Source of the DNA: CAYYYP01 sp964475985
GTDB taxonomy: Bacteria > Bdellovibrionota > UBA1018 > CAYHWW01
Direction: 5' to 3'
Length of the DNA: 37,737 nucleotides
NCBI GenBank assembly: GCA_964475985.1
Contig: CAYYYP010000035.1
Span: forward strand, 1-37,737
In this document: one piece after another, positions 17,160-25,174 of the stretch
Layout: every line of letters starts with the position of its first letter
How positions within the stretch are numbered: the first letter of the stretch is position 1
Program-made: the position numbers and the translations under genes
Notes under the pieces: model-generated
Told to the model about the DNA's origin: nothing
The model's input: only the letters and a program-made list of their open reading frames with translations
Database searches by the model: none

Positions 17160-18395
17160 ATGAGATTTCTATTTTTATTATTTATCTTAAGTGTCGCGCC
17201 AGGCGCGGCGCTCGCTGTGGGTCAACCCGCCGTCACTCCCGTGGCAAAAGCACCGCTTCCCAATGAGGACGTGAAAGACTTCTCATTTAAATTTGTACCC
17301 ATACCCATTTATGCGACTTCACCGAATGAAGGCGACACGGTGGGCTTCATGCCGGTGGTCATGGTGGTCGATAAAAAAAAGGAACGCACTAATTCCATTT
17401 TAGCGCCCAGTATTTCCTACAACGCTCTCATTTATACGACCGGAACCATTCGTTGGTTTTATTATCCAACCGATGACCTCACTTTTACTCTGGTGCCTAG
17501 TTACAGCACCAACGTGAACCGCAACCTTAAGGTGGAACTCAACTACCTGCCAAAAAAGCGGGACCGGCTTACGTTAGAAACTTTATTTTACCCCAAGCGA
17601 ACTATATTCGAGCGCTTCTTTGGGATTGGCCCTGGCACGGGCCAGAATGCGGAAACTAGTTTTACCCGCACGGGCTTTGACCTTACGGCTAGACCCGGGT
17701 GGAATTTGACCGAATATATAAATCTTGGACCGCGGCTAAGCCTTTCACGTTGGATGGTTGAAAATATCGGAATTCCGTCCCGTCCGCTTACGCGGGAAAG
17801 GTTTCCGAAAACTCCCGGCATGGCAGGTTCCACCGTTTTTGCGGAAGGTTTAAGTTTACGAATTGATCATCGTCCGCAGCGGGAATATTCAACGAAAGGT
17901 TGGTCGGCAAATCTCTACAGTGGTTATCATCACGGGCTTTCCCGCTCGCCTGATTTCGGAAAGTTTTCCGCGGAATCCACTTTGTTATGGGAAGAGCTTT
18001 CATGGCTTAATGGCGCCGCACGCGCCTATTGGACGTACATTGCGGGGAATGCGAACGTACCTTTTTTAGAACAAGCAACCTTGGGCGGAGAATATCGTTT
18101 CCGAGGATTTAATGGCGGCAGGTTTTACGGACGTGGCGCATGGCTGATTGAAACTGAGCAACGCATCGCTTTTTTAAAGACGCACATTTATGGCGTCCAG
18201 GCGGAATGGCGCGTTGACCCGTTCATATCGGTTGGGCAGGTGTATGACCATTTTGAAGAGATTATTAAACACACCCGCATTGCCGGTGGTCTTGGATTTC
18301 GCGCGTGGGTAAAACCCAATGTGCTAGGCAGAGTCGATGTCGGATATGGAAGAGAAGGCGCAAAAATTTATGTGGAGCTTGGGTATCCTTACTAG
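17160..18395 (+). CDS. Omp85/BamA-type outer-membrane barrel without POTRA domains
   Basis: This is a 411-residue outer-membrane protein. Residues 1-20 form a signal peptide (hydrophobic run ending in GAALA). About 40 polar residues follow, then alternating strands consistent with a 16-stranded 'surface antigen D15' barrel. YRFRGFNGGRFYGR near residue 312 carries the RGF motif that lines the Omp85 barrel lumen, and the protein ends on an aromatic residue (GYPY), as expected for BAM-dependent insertion. It is too short to hold POTRA repeats, so it is not BamA or TamA. Short members like this include secretion pores and lipid-linked barrels of unknown function. The gene abuts the thioesterase stop. 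Confidence 0.8.
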   Translation: MRFLFLLFILSVAPGAALAVGQPAVTPVAKAPLPNEDVKDFSFKFVPIPIYATSPNEGDTVGFMPVVMVVDKKKERTNSILAPSISYNALIYTTGTIRWFYYPTDDLTFTLVPSYSTNVNRNLKVELNYLPKKRDRLTLETLFYPKRTIFERFFGIGPGTGQNAETSFTRTGFDLTARPGWNLTEYINLGPRLSLSRWMVENIGIPSRPLTRERFPKTPGMAGSTVFAEGLSLRIDHRPQREYSTKGWSANLYSGYHHGLSRSPDFGKFSAESTLLWEELSWLNGAARAYWTYIAGNANVPFLEQATLGGEYRFRGFNGGRFYGRGAWLIETEQRIAFLKTHIYGVQAEWRVDPFISVGQVYDHFEEIIKHTRIAGGLGFRAWVKPNVLGRVDVGYGREGAKIYVELGYPY

Positions 18396-18448
18396 GAGCC
18401 AAAAACCGCAATGACGCTCAGCATAAATATTTTCTTTTTATAGTCTTC

Positions 18449-18477
18449 TTGTCTCGGAATCCCCCCAACCCTATACT
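18449..18477 (+). promoter_or_regulatory. Sigma-70-type promoter of the glyoxylate-bypass gene
   Basis: TTGTCT (18449-18454) and TATACT (18472-18477) are separated by exactly 17 bases, a good -35/-10 pair with 4/6 and 5/6 matches to consensus. Transcription would start near 18484. That leaves a leader of about 18 bases containing the ribosome site AAGGGGGAG before the ATG at 18502. Confidence 0.6.
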
Positions 18478-18501
18478 GCCGGCAAGGGGGAGCAAAAGCT
18501 C

Positions 18502-21471
18502 ATGGCAGATTCTTCTGCGCGAAAAAAAGAGTTAGTTTCAGGCGCAAAACCCTTCTTGTTGGCGCTGCACAATAATTTTGAAAATAAGCGCCAGGCCCTG
18601 CTCAAAAACCGCAAGCTTGTTTGGGATCAGCTTAAAAAAGGCGAGAAACTAGACTTTAGGAAAGATACGGCAAACATCCGTGAAGATCTCTCGTGGAAAA
18701 CCTGCGTTACTCCTGCGGATATTCAAGATCGCAGAGTGGAAATCACGGGACCTGCCGAAGCGAAAATGACCATAAACGCTTTGAACTCCGGCGCAAAAGT
18801 TTTCATGGCAGATTTTGAAGATTCCTTAAGCCCCACTTGGGAAAACATTCAGCAAGGCCAGGAAACTTTGTTTCAAGCAGTCAGAAAATCTCTCAGTTTC
18901 GTATCGCCGCAGGGAAAAACCTACGCGCTGAGAAATCAAACGGCCGTCCTCATGGTGCGGCCACGGGGCCTGCATTTAACGGAAGCCCATTCGGCTTGCG
19001 TTAGCGCGTCACTTTTTGATTTTGGAACTTTCTTATTCCACAATGCTAAGGAATTACTAGCTAACGGTTCTGGCCCCTATTTTTACCTACCAAAACTTGA
19101 AAGTTACGAAGAGGCGCTTTTTTGGCGCGACGTTTTTCGTTTCGCCGAGAATTATTTAGAACTACCTAGTGGCAGCATCAAAGTTACGGTGCTCATCGAG
19201 ACCATTACGGCCGCGTTCCAAATGGAAGAGATCCTCTTTGCGCTTAAGGACTATATCGTTGGTCTGAATGCCGGCCGTTGGGATTACATTTTCAGTCTCA
19301 TTAAGAAATTTCATTTCGATGAGTCTTTTATTTTGCCGGATCGGGCCCAAGTCACCATGGCCGTACCCTTTATGCGGGCCTACAGTGATTTGCTCGTAAA
19401 AACCTGCCATAAGCGCGGAGCGCATGCCATGGGCGGCATGGCGGCATTCATTCCTAGCCGAAAGGATGCTGGCATCAACGGAATTGCTTTAGCAAAAGTA
19501 CGAGAAGATAAATTACGCGAAGCTTCAAGTGGTTTTGATGGAACCTGGGTTGCCCACCCCGACTTGGTACCGATCGCCGATGAAATTTTCACGCAAGTTT
19601 TAGGTGCGGCCCCGAATCAAAAAACAAGATCGCGGGAAGATGTAAAAGTGAAGGCATCGGAACTTCTCAACACCCATATCCCAGGCGCAACGGTCACGGA
19701 GCAGGGAATTCGTAACAACATAAATGTGTCACTCCAATATCTTGAAGCTTGGTTGAGCGGCACGGGCGCGGCTGCGATCCATAATCTTATGGAAGATGCA
19801 GCAACAGCGGAAATCAGCCGAGCTCAACTTTGGCAGTGGCTGCATTTTGGCAGACTCACCGCAGCAAGGTATCGGCAGGTCCATGAAGAAGAGCTCTCTT
19901 CGCTGGTAAAGGATTCACCTTCACGGGTGCACTTTGAGACGGCGGGTATGCTGCTTGAAGATTTAGTGTTTGCTAAAGATTTCCCAGAATTTTTAACGAC
20001 CAAAGCTTACGAAGTTCTCATTTCACCTGAAGGAAAAACTAAAATGATGAAAAATTCCGAAACCTCTGCTGTTACGACCACGACATCCCCGACGAACTCT
20101 GCAAGTCACGCAAATGGCACTATGGAAGCATCTGTCCAAAATGGAAATTCTTCTGGGGCTGGGATTGCCACTGAGAATGTAAAAGGCCTAGCCGAGGAAT
20201 GGAAAAATCAGGCTAGGTGGCAGGGCGTAAAGCGGGACTACACTCCTCAAGAAGTGCTTGATTTAAGGCCATCCATCGTCGTTGAGAATACGTTAGCAAA
20301 GGTCGGCGCGGAGAGACTTTGGAAATTACTGCATACCGAAGATTTTGTTCCAGCTCTGGGGGCGCTCAGCGGAGCCCAGGCCGTACAGATGGTGAAAGCT
20401 GGGCTTAAGGCCATATACATGAGTGGCTGGCAAGTTGCGGCGGATGCGAATATGTCGGGGCAAACGTATCCTGATCAAAGCCTATACCCTTCTAACAGCG
20501 TACCTCAATTAGTGAAGCGGCTTAATAATGCTTTAACCAGAGCCGATCAGGCGCATCGCACCGAAATGCGTGGTTTAAAAAACGGGTCGGCGCCGAGCGA
20601 TATCAATAATCCTTATTGGTATGCGCCCATCATCGCCGATGCCGAAGCGGGGTTCGGTGGCCCGCTTCACGCCTTTGAACTCATGAAATCCATGATTGAA
20701 GCCGGAGCCTCTGGAGTCCATTTCGAAGACCAGTTGGCATCCGAAAAGAAGTGCGGTCATTTAGGCGGGAAGGTTTTGGTACCTACCTCTCAATTTGTGA
20801 ACACTTTGGCTTCAGCAAGACTAGCATCCGATGTCCTTGGGGTGCCGACGGTTCTGATTGCGCGGACGGATTCTTTGGGTGCAACGCTACTGACTTCCGA
20901 TGTCGACCCCCGGGATCATAAATTTATCACCGGAAAAAGAACGTCAGAAGGCTATTTTTTCGTACGTCAAGGCATTGAGTCGGCGGTTGCCAGGGCATTG
21001 GCCTACGCGCCCTATGCAGACTTATTGTGGTTTGAAACATCCAAGCCAGACTTGGGTGAGGCCCGGGAATTCGCAAAGGAAATTCATGCAAAGTTTCCGG
21101 GTAAGCTTTTAGCTTACAATTGTTCGCCTTCCTTTAACTGGAAGAAGAACCTAGATGATGCAGCGATTCGAACTTTCCAAACCACCCTCGCAGCCATGGG
21201 CTACAAGTTTCAGTTCATTACGCTAGCCGGATGGCATTTGTTGAATTTCCATACTTTTGATTTAGCTCGTAATTACAAGACGGATGGAATGTCGGCTTAT
21301 GTTGACCTTCAAGAAGCGGAATTTGCTTCGGAGAAACAGGGCTACACCGCCACGAAACACCAACGCGAGGTTGGTACAGCTTATTTTGACCAAGTATTAA
21401 TGACCATCACTGGCGGGCAAGCATCCACTTCAGCCTTAAGTCATTCCACGGAGGCAGAGCAATTTCATTGA
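18502..21471 (+). CDS. Malate synthase A-isocitrate lyase fusion
   Basis: Both glyoxylate-bypass enzymes are in one 989-residue chain. Residues about 15-510 are malate synthase A: KVFMADFEDS, MVRPRGLHL, VLIETITAAFQMEEIL, the run GLNAGRWDYIFS, GAHAMGGMAAFIP, and EDAATAEI with probable catalytic D432. Residues about 515-560 are a Ser/Thr/Asn-rich linker. Residues about 565-989 are isocitrate lyase, very close to E. coli AceA: catalytic KKCGH with C751, VLIARTDS, AYNCSPSFNW and ITGGQASTSAL. Isocitrate would be cleaved to succinate and glyoxylate, and the glyoxylate condensed with acetyl-CoA, within one polypeptide. This allows growth on acetate or fatty acids. GGGGGAG precedes the ATG. The domain order equals the usual aceB-aceA gene order. 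Confidence 0.96.
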   Translation: MADSSARKKELVSGAKPFLLALHNNFENKRQALLKNRKLVWDQLKKGEKLDFRKDTANIREDLSWKTCVTPADIQDRRVEITGPAEAKMTINALNSGAKVFMADFEDSLSPTWENIQQGQETLFQAVRKSLSFVSPQGKTYALRNQTAVLMVRPRGLHLTEAHSACVSASLFDFGTFLFHNAKELLANGSGPYFYLPKLESYEEALFWRDVFRFAENYLELPSGSIKVTVLIETITAAFQMEEILFALKDYIVGLNAGRWDYIFSLIKKFHFDESFILPDRAQVTMAVPFMRAYSDLLVKTCHKRGAHAMGGMAAFIPSRKDAGINGIALAKVREDKLREASSGFDGTWVAHPDLVPIADEIFTQVLGAAPNQKTRSREDVKVKASELLNTHIPGATVTEQGIRNNINVSLQYLEAWLSGTGAAAIHNLMEDAATAEISRAQLWQWLHFGRLTAARYRQVHEEELSSLVKDSPSRVHFETAGMLLEDLVFAKDFPEFLTTKAYEVLISPEGKTKMMKNSETSAVTTTTSPTNSASHANGTMEASVQNGNSSGAGIATENVKGLAEEWKNQARWQGVKRDYTPQEVLDLRPSIVVENTLAKVGAERLWKLLHTEDFVPALGALSGAQAVQMVKAGLKAIYMSGWQVAADANMSGQTYPDQSLYPSNSVPQLVKRLNNALTRADQAHRTEMRGLKNGSAPSDINNPYWYAPIIADAEAGFGGPLHAFELMKSMIEAGASGVHFEDQLASEKKCGHLGGKVLVPTSQFVNTLASARLASDVLGVPTVLIARTDSLGATLLTSDVDPRDHKFITGKRTSEGYFFVRQGIESAVARALAYAPYADLLWFETSKPDLGEAREFAKEIHAKFPGKLLAYNCSPSFNWKKNLDDAAIRTFQTTLAAMGYKFQFITLAGWHLLNFHTFDLARNYKTDGMSAYVDLQEAEFASEKQGYTATKHQREVGTAYFDQVLMTITGGQASTSALSHSTEAEQFH
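20029..20046 (+). promoter_or_regulatory. Possible internal ribosome site and start for the isocitrate lyase half
   Basis: Within the linker of the fusion, GAAGGA (20029-20034) is followed after nine bases by in-frame ATGATG (20044, 20047; residues 515-516). This is a sensible ribosome site exactly where a separate aceA gene would begin. It may be a relic of two ancestral genes, or it may still allow a free 475-residue isocitrate lyase to be made. A-rich Lys/Glu codons can create such a sequence by chance. Confidence 0.4.
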
Positions 21472-22616
21472 CGCCAAATTCGCAACCTGAAATCACCATC
21501 GAAAAAGGCTCGGTCATTGTTTACCGTGTTTTTGACATTGCCGAAGAGATTGATCTCCAGCTCGTAGAAAAATTATTGCGGCAAAACCTTGGTGAATCTC
21601 GGGTGCGCCTGGCGCCGAAAAGCCGAAATGCGGTTATCGTACGAAACGCTCCCATCCGGATGAGCCTGGGGGAAACTGCGATTATTATCGGTAAAGATTC
21701 GCAGAAATCCGAATACAAAGCGGACGTCTTCGCCACGCTTTGGGATTACGGGGCAGCCTCAATTGCACTTCACATCCCCATCGCAGCGGGCTCAACCTGG
21801 GATAGTCTCTTAAATTTATCTTATTTATTTGGCGAAGACTCTACTCAACACCGCTATATCGACTTGCTTGCCGAACAAAAAATCAAGGACATCATTCCGA
21901 TCATCGCGCCCTCGCTAAGGGAAGCCAATAACTGGAACGTTTCTGAGGATTACATTATTTTCTTTCTAGAGAAAATTTCTGGCATTACTCACACGAATCA
22001 ATTGGTGGAATCCGTGAACATTGCGGGCCTGCTGTTGGGCGAGCCTACGGAACAATTGGCCGACCGAAATCGCGAGAGCATTCTGGAAAACGTTTATCAG
22101 TATGCGACGGATGACTTAGTAATCATCGACTGGAACAGTGCCCTGGTGGTGGAACCATCGGGACAGCGGGATATCGCCGAAGTTCTAGAATTTACCCTCT
22201 CGCATTTACTGGAGGTCCGGTACTACGACGACCTTTTGGATAAACGCCTTTCAGAACTTTATGATGCTTTGGAAGAGAGTCGCCGCACCATTTGGCGTGG
22301 GCACTTTGCAAATATTTCGCGAGAAACCAATACCCGGTTCATCGAGTTCTCAGAGTTCATGGAACGAATCGACAACTCCCTTAAAGTGGTGGGAGATTTT
22401 TACCTAGCCGTTATTTTTAGGGCGGCCGCTCGGCGTTTTCGTATTCCGGATTGGCAGCAGAGCATTACTAGGAAAATGAATTTGCTGGCTCGGGTTTCTG
22501 AGTTGTTGCAGGGTGAAATCAATGTTCACCGGGGCCATTTGATGGAGCTCATCATTATCTTTTTGTTTCTGTTTGAGCTTATTTCTACTGTCGTGCGATC
22601 GAATTGGGTCAAATAG
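21468..22616 (+). CDS. RMD1/DUF155-like membrane-anchored protein
   Basis: This 382-residue protein resembles the RMD1/Sif2 (DUF155) family: a mixed N-terminal domain, a long helical region (LEFTLSHLLEVRYYDDLLDK, then repeated RL-N-L motifs) and one C-terminal membrane helix (LMELIIIFLFLFELIST, about 360-377). In yeast, family members are needed for sporulation or mitochondrial translation; the bacterial function is unknown. The start is TTG at 21468, overlapping the TGA of the fusion gene by three bases, with ACGGAGG 13 bases upstream. Translation is therefore likely coupled to the glyoxylate enzyme. Most of the chain would face the cytoplasm. The family call rests on overall pattern, not on a catalytic motif. 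Confidence 0.65.
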   Translation: MTPNSQPEITIEKGSVIVYRVFDIAEEIDLQLVEKLLRQNLGESRVRLAPKSRNAVIVRNAPIRMSLGETAIIIGKDSQKSEYKADVFATLWDYGAASIALHIPIAAGSTWDSLLNLSYLFGEDSTQHRYIDLLAEQKIKDIIPIIAPSLREANNWNVSEDYIIFFLEKISGITHTNQLVESVNIAGLLLGEPTEQLADRNRESILENVYQYATDDLVIIDWNSALVVEPSGQRDIAEVLEFTLSHLLEVRYYDDLLDKRLSELYDALEESRRTIWRGHFANISRETNTRFIEFSEFMERIDNSLKVVGDFYLAVIFRAAARRFRIPDWQQSITRKMNLLARVSELLQGEINVHRGHLMELIIIFLFLFELISTVVRSNWVK

Positions 22617-22655
22617 CGTAGACGCCTGGGCTTATTCGGGTATTTAGGAAATCTT

Positions 22656-22675
22656 CAAGGCGAACGGATGCCTTG
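22656..22675. terminator. Weak hairpin between convergent genes
   Basis: CAAGGC (22656-22661) and GCCTTG (22670-22675) form a 6-bp stem with an eight-base loop. It lies in the 89-base gap where the RMD1-like and HtrA genes converge. There is no clear T-run on either side, so termination here is only a possibility. Nothing else was seen in this gap. Confidence 0.3.
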
Positions 22676-22705
22676 CAGAAAATTCAGAATCAAAGTTTTG
22701 AATGA

Positions 22706-23899
22706 TTACTCTTCCACCATTCGGGCGGTCTTTTTTAGGACGGGTACTTCGAAGAATAGCTCGCGGTTTTTTCTTGAAACTTTCACTTTGAGTATGTCGC
22801 CGATGCGGGCGGTGGAAACTCTTTCGATGACTTCGAGGGAAGTTCGAATGGGAAGGTTGTTGATTGCCGTGATGACATCACCGCGGCGCACGCCCGCTTG
22901 ATAGGCAGGTAGACCTTTAGGCGCATCGGCTACCATGGCGATGCTTTTTGAAATCCCATCGGCGGCTGCGTCATCGTCCTCTTCGTCATCAACCAATCCG
23001 CCCATCATTTGAGGAGATTGCCTTGCATCAACTAGTTGGATGCCGATGTAACCACGCTGTACCGCGCCCTTGCTTTTGAGATCGGCAAGGACGCGTTTGG
23101 CGGTGTTGACTGGAATTGCGAATCCGATGCCGGGACCCCTTGCATCAATCGCGTTGCTGATACCGATGACTTCACCTTTTAAATTTACGACCGGTCCACC
23201 TGAATTCCCGGGATTGATGGGGGCATCGACTTGCAAATATTTTCCGAAGGCGCCAGGCAAGGAACGTTCTTTGGCGCTCACGATTCCGTGTGTCATGGAA
23301 TGCCCGTGTCCAAAAGGATTACCTAAAGCTGCAATCCACTCACCAACTTTTAGATCATCGGAATTTCCCATAGGAACCGCTACGGCTTTTTTGATCCCTC
23401 CTCCAGAGACTTCAAGAAGGGCAAGGTCCAATACCTTGTCTCTTCCGATGACCTTAGCTCTGGAGGAAGGTTCCTGGGGGGACTCTGAAAAATGAACGCT
23501 CACTTCATCGGCGCCATTAATGACGTGGTCGTTGGTAACTACAAAAGCCTTTTGTTTAGCTTGATCTACTTCGATGACAAAACCGCTACCCAGGGAAAAA
23601 GCCTGCTTACGGGGTTTCATCATGACTTCGCCACCATCATCGACTTGGGGGCCGCCCATATCGAAAAAACGTTGCCAGAATTCGTCTCCGGCAAAGGGCG
23701 AATTGCCGTAGGGCCCTTGGAAATATCGGTTCCGAACCAATTTACTGGTGGAAATATTTACGACGGAGGGCATCACTTTTTCAGCAATTTTCGCAAAAAT
23801 TTGATTCATGTCCTCTTCGGCGGCGAAGGAACAGATGGATGATACAAAAGCTCCCCAGATAAAGAACGGCCACATAAAGGTTTTGAATTTGCGTTTCAT
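22706..23899 (-). CDS. HtrA/Deg-family periplasmic serine protease
   Basis: This 397-residue protein has a signal peptide (cleavage after about residue 26, CSFAA), a trypsin-like protease domain and one PDZ domain. The catalytic triad is complete: H125 (TNDHVI), D158 (VLDLALLEV) and S233 (INPGNSGGP). The PDZ domain (about 285-385) contains QAGVRRGDVITAINN. With one PDZ it is DegS-sized, but a cleavable-looking signal suggests a soluble periplasmic protease. Unusual is a highly acidic insert, DDEEDDD at 304-310, near the start of the PDZ domain. The ATG at 23899 has a poor ribosome site. It diverges from the Lys-rich protein gene over a 141-base region with several small dyads. Likely role: degradation of misfolded envelope proteins. 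Confidence 0.93.
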   Translation of the reverse strand: MKRKFKTFMWPFFIWGAFVSSICSFAAEEDMNQIFAKIAEKVMPSVVNISTSKLVRNRYFQGPYGNSPFAGDEFWQRFFDMGGPQVDDGGEVMMKPRKQAFSLGSGFVIEVDQAKQKAFVVTNDHVINGADEVSVHFSESPQEPSSRAKVIGRDKVLDLALLEVSGGGIKKAVAVPMGNSDDLKVGEWIAALGNPFGHGHSMTHGIVSAKERSLPGAFGKYLQVDAPINPGNSGGPVVNLKGEVIGISNAIDARGPGIGFAIPVNTAKRVLADLKSKGAVQRGYIGIQLVDARQSPQMMGGLVDDEEDDDAAADGISKSIAMVADAPKGLPAYQAGVRRGDVITAINNLPIRTSLEVIERVSTARIGDILKVKVSRKNRELFFEVPVLKKTARMVEE

Positions 23900-23944
23900 A
23901 ATTCTACTTTAACAAACCCATTTCGAATTGCAGGTGAAACAATC

Positions 23945-23960
23945 ATGAAACGTTTTTCAT
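23945..23960. repeat. Short hairpin in the HtrA/Lys-rich protein divergent region
   Basis: ATGAAA (23945-23950) and TTTCAT (23955-23960) form a 6-bp stem around CGTT. It lies 46-61 bases upstream of the HtrA start. It could be an operator or a chance A/T dyad; no convincing -35/-10 pair was found in either direction. Confidence 0.3.
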
Positions 23961-23989
23961 TTTGTGATTTTTTCGTTCATTTCCAAAGG

Positions 23990-24043
23990 CATGGAATTTG
24001 CAATTTTTTCCGAAAAATCAAAATTTAGGGAGTAAATTCCATG
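23990..24043 (+). promoter_or_regulatory. Leader hairpin that includes a start codon
   Basis: CATGGAATTT (23990-23999) is a perfect inverted repeat of AAATTCCATG (24034-24043), whose last three bases are the start codon of the Lys-rich protein. Nested inside is a second stem, ATTTTT/AAAAAT (24003-24008, 24013-24018). The ribosome site AGGGAG lies in the outer loop. In RNA this could hide the start codon and regulate translation; as DNA it could be an operator. Confidence 0.45.
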
Positions 24044-24283
24044 GTCAAAAAATACAGTGCTTCGGCCGGCGATGACGTTGAACGCGCAATGCACAAAAAG
24101 AAACTAGGAACTCTTAAAAGCGGGAAGGGCGGAAAAGGTGGAACGGTAAAAAGTCGAAAACAAGCCATCGCCATCGGACTTTCGGAAGCTAGGAAGAAAG
24201 GGAAAAAAGTTCCCAAACCAAAGACAAAAAGTTCTACGAAAAAGAAAACAAACACAAAAAAGAAAACCAAAAAATCTAAGTGA
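24041..24283 (+). CDS. Small Lys-rich DUF6496-type protein
   Basis: This is an 80-residue, very basic protein. The N-terminal 55 residues match the DUF6496 pattern: a VERAMHKKKLGTLKSG segment followed by SRKQAIAIGLSEARKKGKKVP. The C-terminal 25 residues are almost only Lys, Thr and Ser, like histone H1 or AlgP tails, and suggest DNA or RNA binding. The family's function is unknown; a nucleoid-associated role is inference. AGGGAG lies eight bases before the ATG. The opposite strand also stays open here because of the repetitive Lys codons, but it would encode a Phe/Val-rich string with no ribosome site. The SDR gene follows ten bases downstream. Confidence 0.8.
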   Translation: MVKKYSASAGDDVERAMHKKKLGTLKSGKGGKGGTVKSRKQAIAIGLSEARKKGKKVPKPKTKSSTKKKTNTKKKTKKSK

Positions 24284-24293
24284 GGTTGTTTTT

Positions 24294-25109
24294 ATGATGA
24301 ATGATTCTGGTTCCAGAAAACTTGCGGTGGTCACCGGCGCATCCAGCGGCATTGGCTACGAACTCGCAAAGGTATTTGCTAAAAATAAATTTGATCTCAT
24401 CGTTGCGGCGGAAGATGCCAGCATCGCTGAAGCAGGCGATGCATTTCGGCAGTTCGGCATGCAGGTTGAAAGCTTAAGGACCGACCTTGCTACGGAGGAA
24501 GGGGTCGATGCACTTTATGCAAAAATTAAAAATATGGGAAGGCCAGTGGATGCCATTGCGTTGAATGCGGGCGTGGGCGTGGGCGGTAGGTTTCTTGAGA
24601 CAGACATTCGTAAAGAGATGAACCTCATTAAACTGAATATTATGTCGCTAGTGGCCCTAACTAAAAAGGTTTTGCCAGAAATGGTAAACCGTCATGAAGG
24701 AAAAATCCTATTTACCTCCTCCGTCGCTGGCGAGATGCCAGGTCCCTATTATGCGGTTTATGCGGCATCAAAAGCATTCGTCCAATCGTTTGCGGAAGCA
24801 ATCCGATATGAGCTCAAAGATTCCGGAGTGACCGTGACTTCATTGCAACCCGGAGCCACGGAAACAAACTTTTTTGCCAGGGCCGACATGCTTGATACAA
24901 AAGCTGGTCGCGGGAAAAAAGATAATCCGGCTGATGTGGCGCTCGAAGGTTTTAACGCAATGATGGCCGGCAAAGACCACGTGGTGGCGGGCTCGTTCAT
25001 GAACGCGGTACAGGCAACCGTTGCGAAAATATTGCCCGAAACAACATCGGCATCACTGCAGGGAGAACAGGTAAAACCTCGGCCTGCGGAAAAGCATTCA
25101 AGACATTAG
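24294..25109 (+). CDS. Short-chain dehydrogenase/reductase
   Basis: This 271-residue classical SDR uses NAD(P)(H). Motifs: cofactor-binding TGASSGIG (14-21), NAG (91-93), catalytic serine in TSSVAGE (142-143), and Y156-x3-K160 (YAASK). QPGATETNFF after the active site is typical of the DltE/YdfG-like 'SadH' group. The last 25 residues are polar and probably disordered. The substrate is unknown. It follows the Lys-rich protein by ten bases, with GAGG nine bases before ATG 24294, and ends just before a 14-bp inverted repeat that probably terminates the unit. Confidence 0.9.
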   Translation: MMNDSGSRKLAVVTGASSGIGYELAKVFAKNKFDLIVAAEDASIAEAGDAFRQFGMQVESLRTDLATEEGVDALYAKIKNMGRPVDAIALNAGVGVGGRFLETDIRKEMNLIKLNIMSLVALTKKVLPEMVNRHEGKILFTSSVAGEMPGPYYAVYAASKAFVQSFAEAIRYELKDSGVTVTSLQPGATETNFFARADMLDTKAGRGKKDNPADVALEGFNAMMAGKDHVVAGSFMNAVQATVAKILPETTSASLQGEQVKPRPAEKHSRH

Positions 25110-25121
25110 TGTTCGGCAGAG

Positions 25122-25174
25122 ATCGTCGATGAATGGGCAGCGGCATGTGGCAGCACTACTCATTCATCGACGAT
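25122..25174 (+). terminator. 14-bp inverted repeat, probable terminator overlapping a convergent gene end
   Basis: ATCGTCGATGAATG (25122-25135) is a perfect inverted repeat of CATTCATCGACGAT (25161-25174), with a 25-base loop. On the plus strand the stem is followed by AAACTTTTTG, so it may terminate the SDR unit. The right arm lies inside the last codons of the converging 1680-residue gene. The long loop is unusual for an intrinsic terminator. Confidence 0.55.

Noticed and set aside
24025..24270. Reading frame opposite the Lys-rich protein (Phe/Val-rich)
   Set aside because: It is the mirror of repetitive Lys codons, with no ribosome site or family resemblance.
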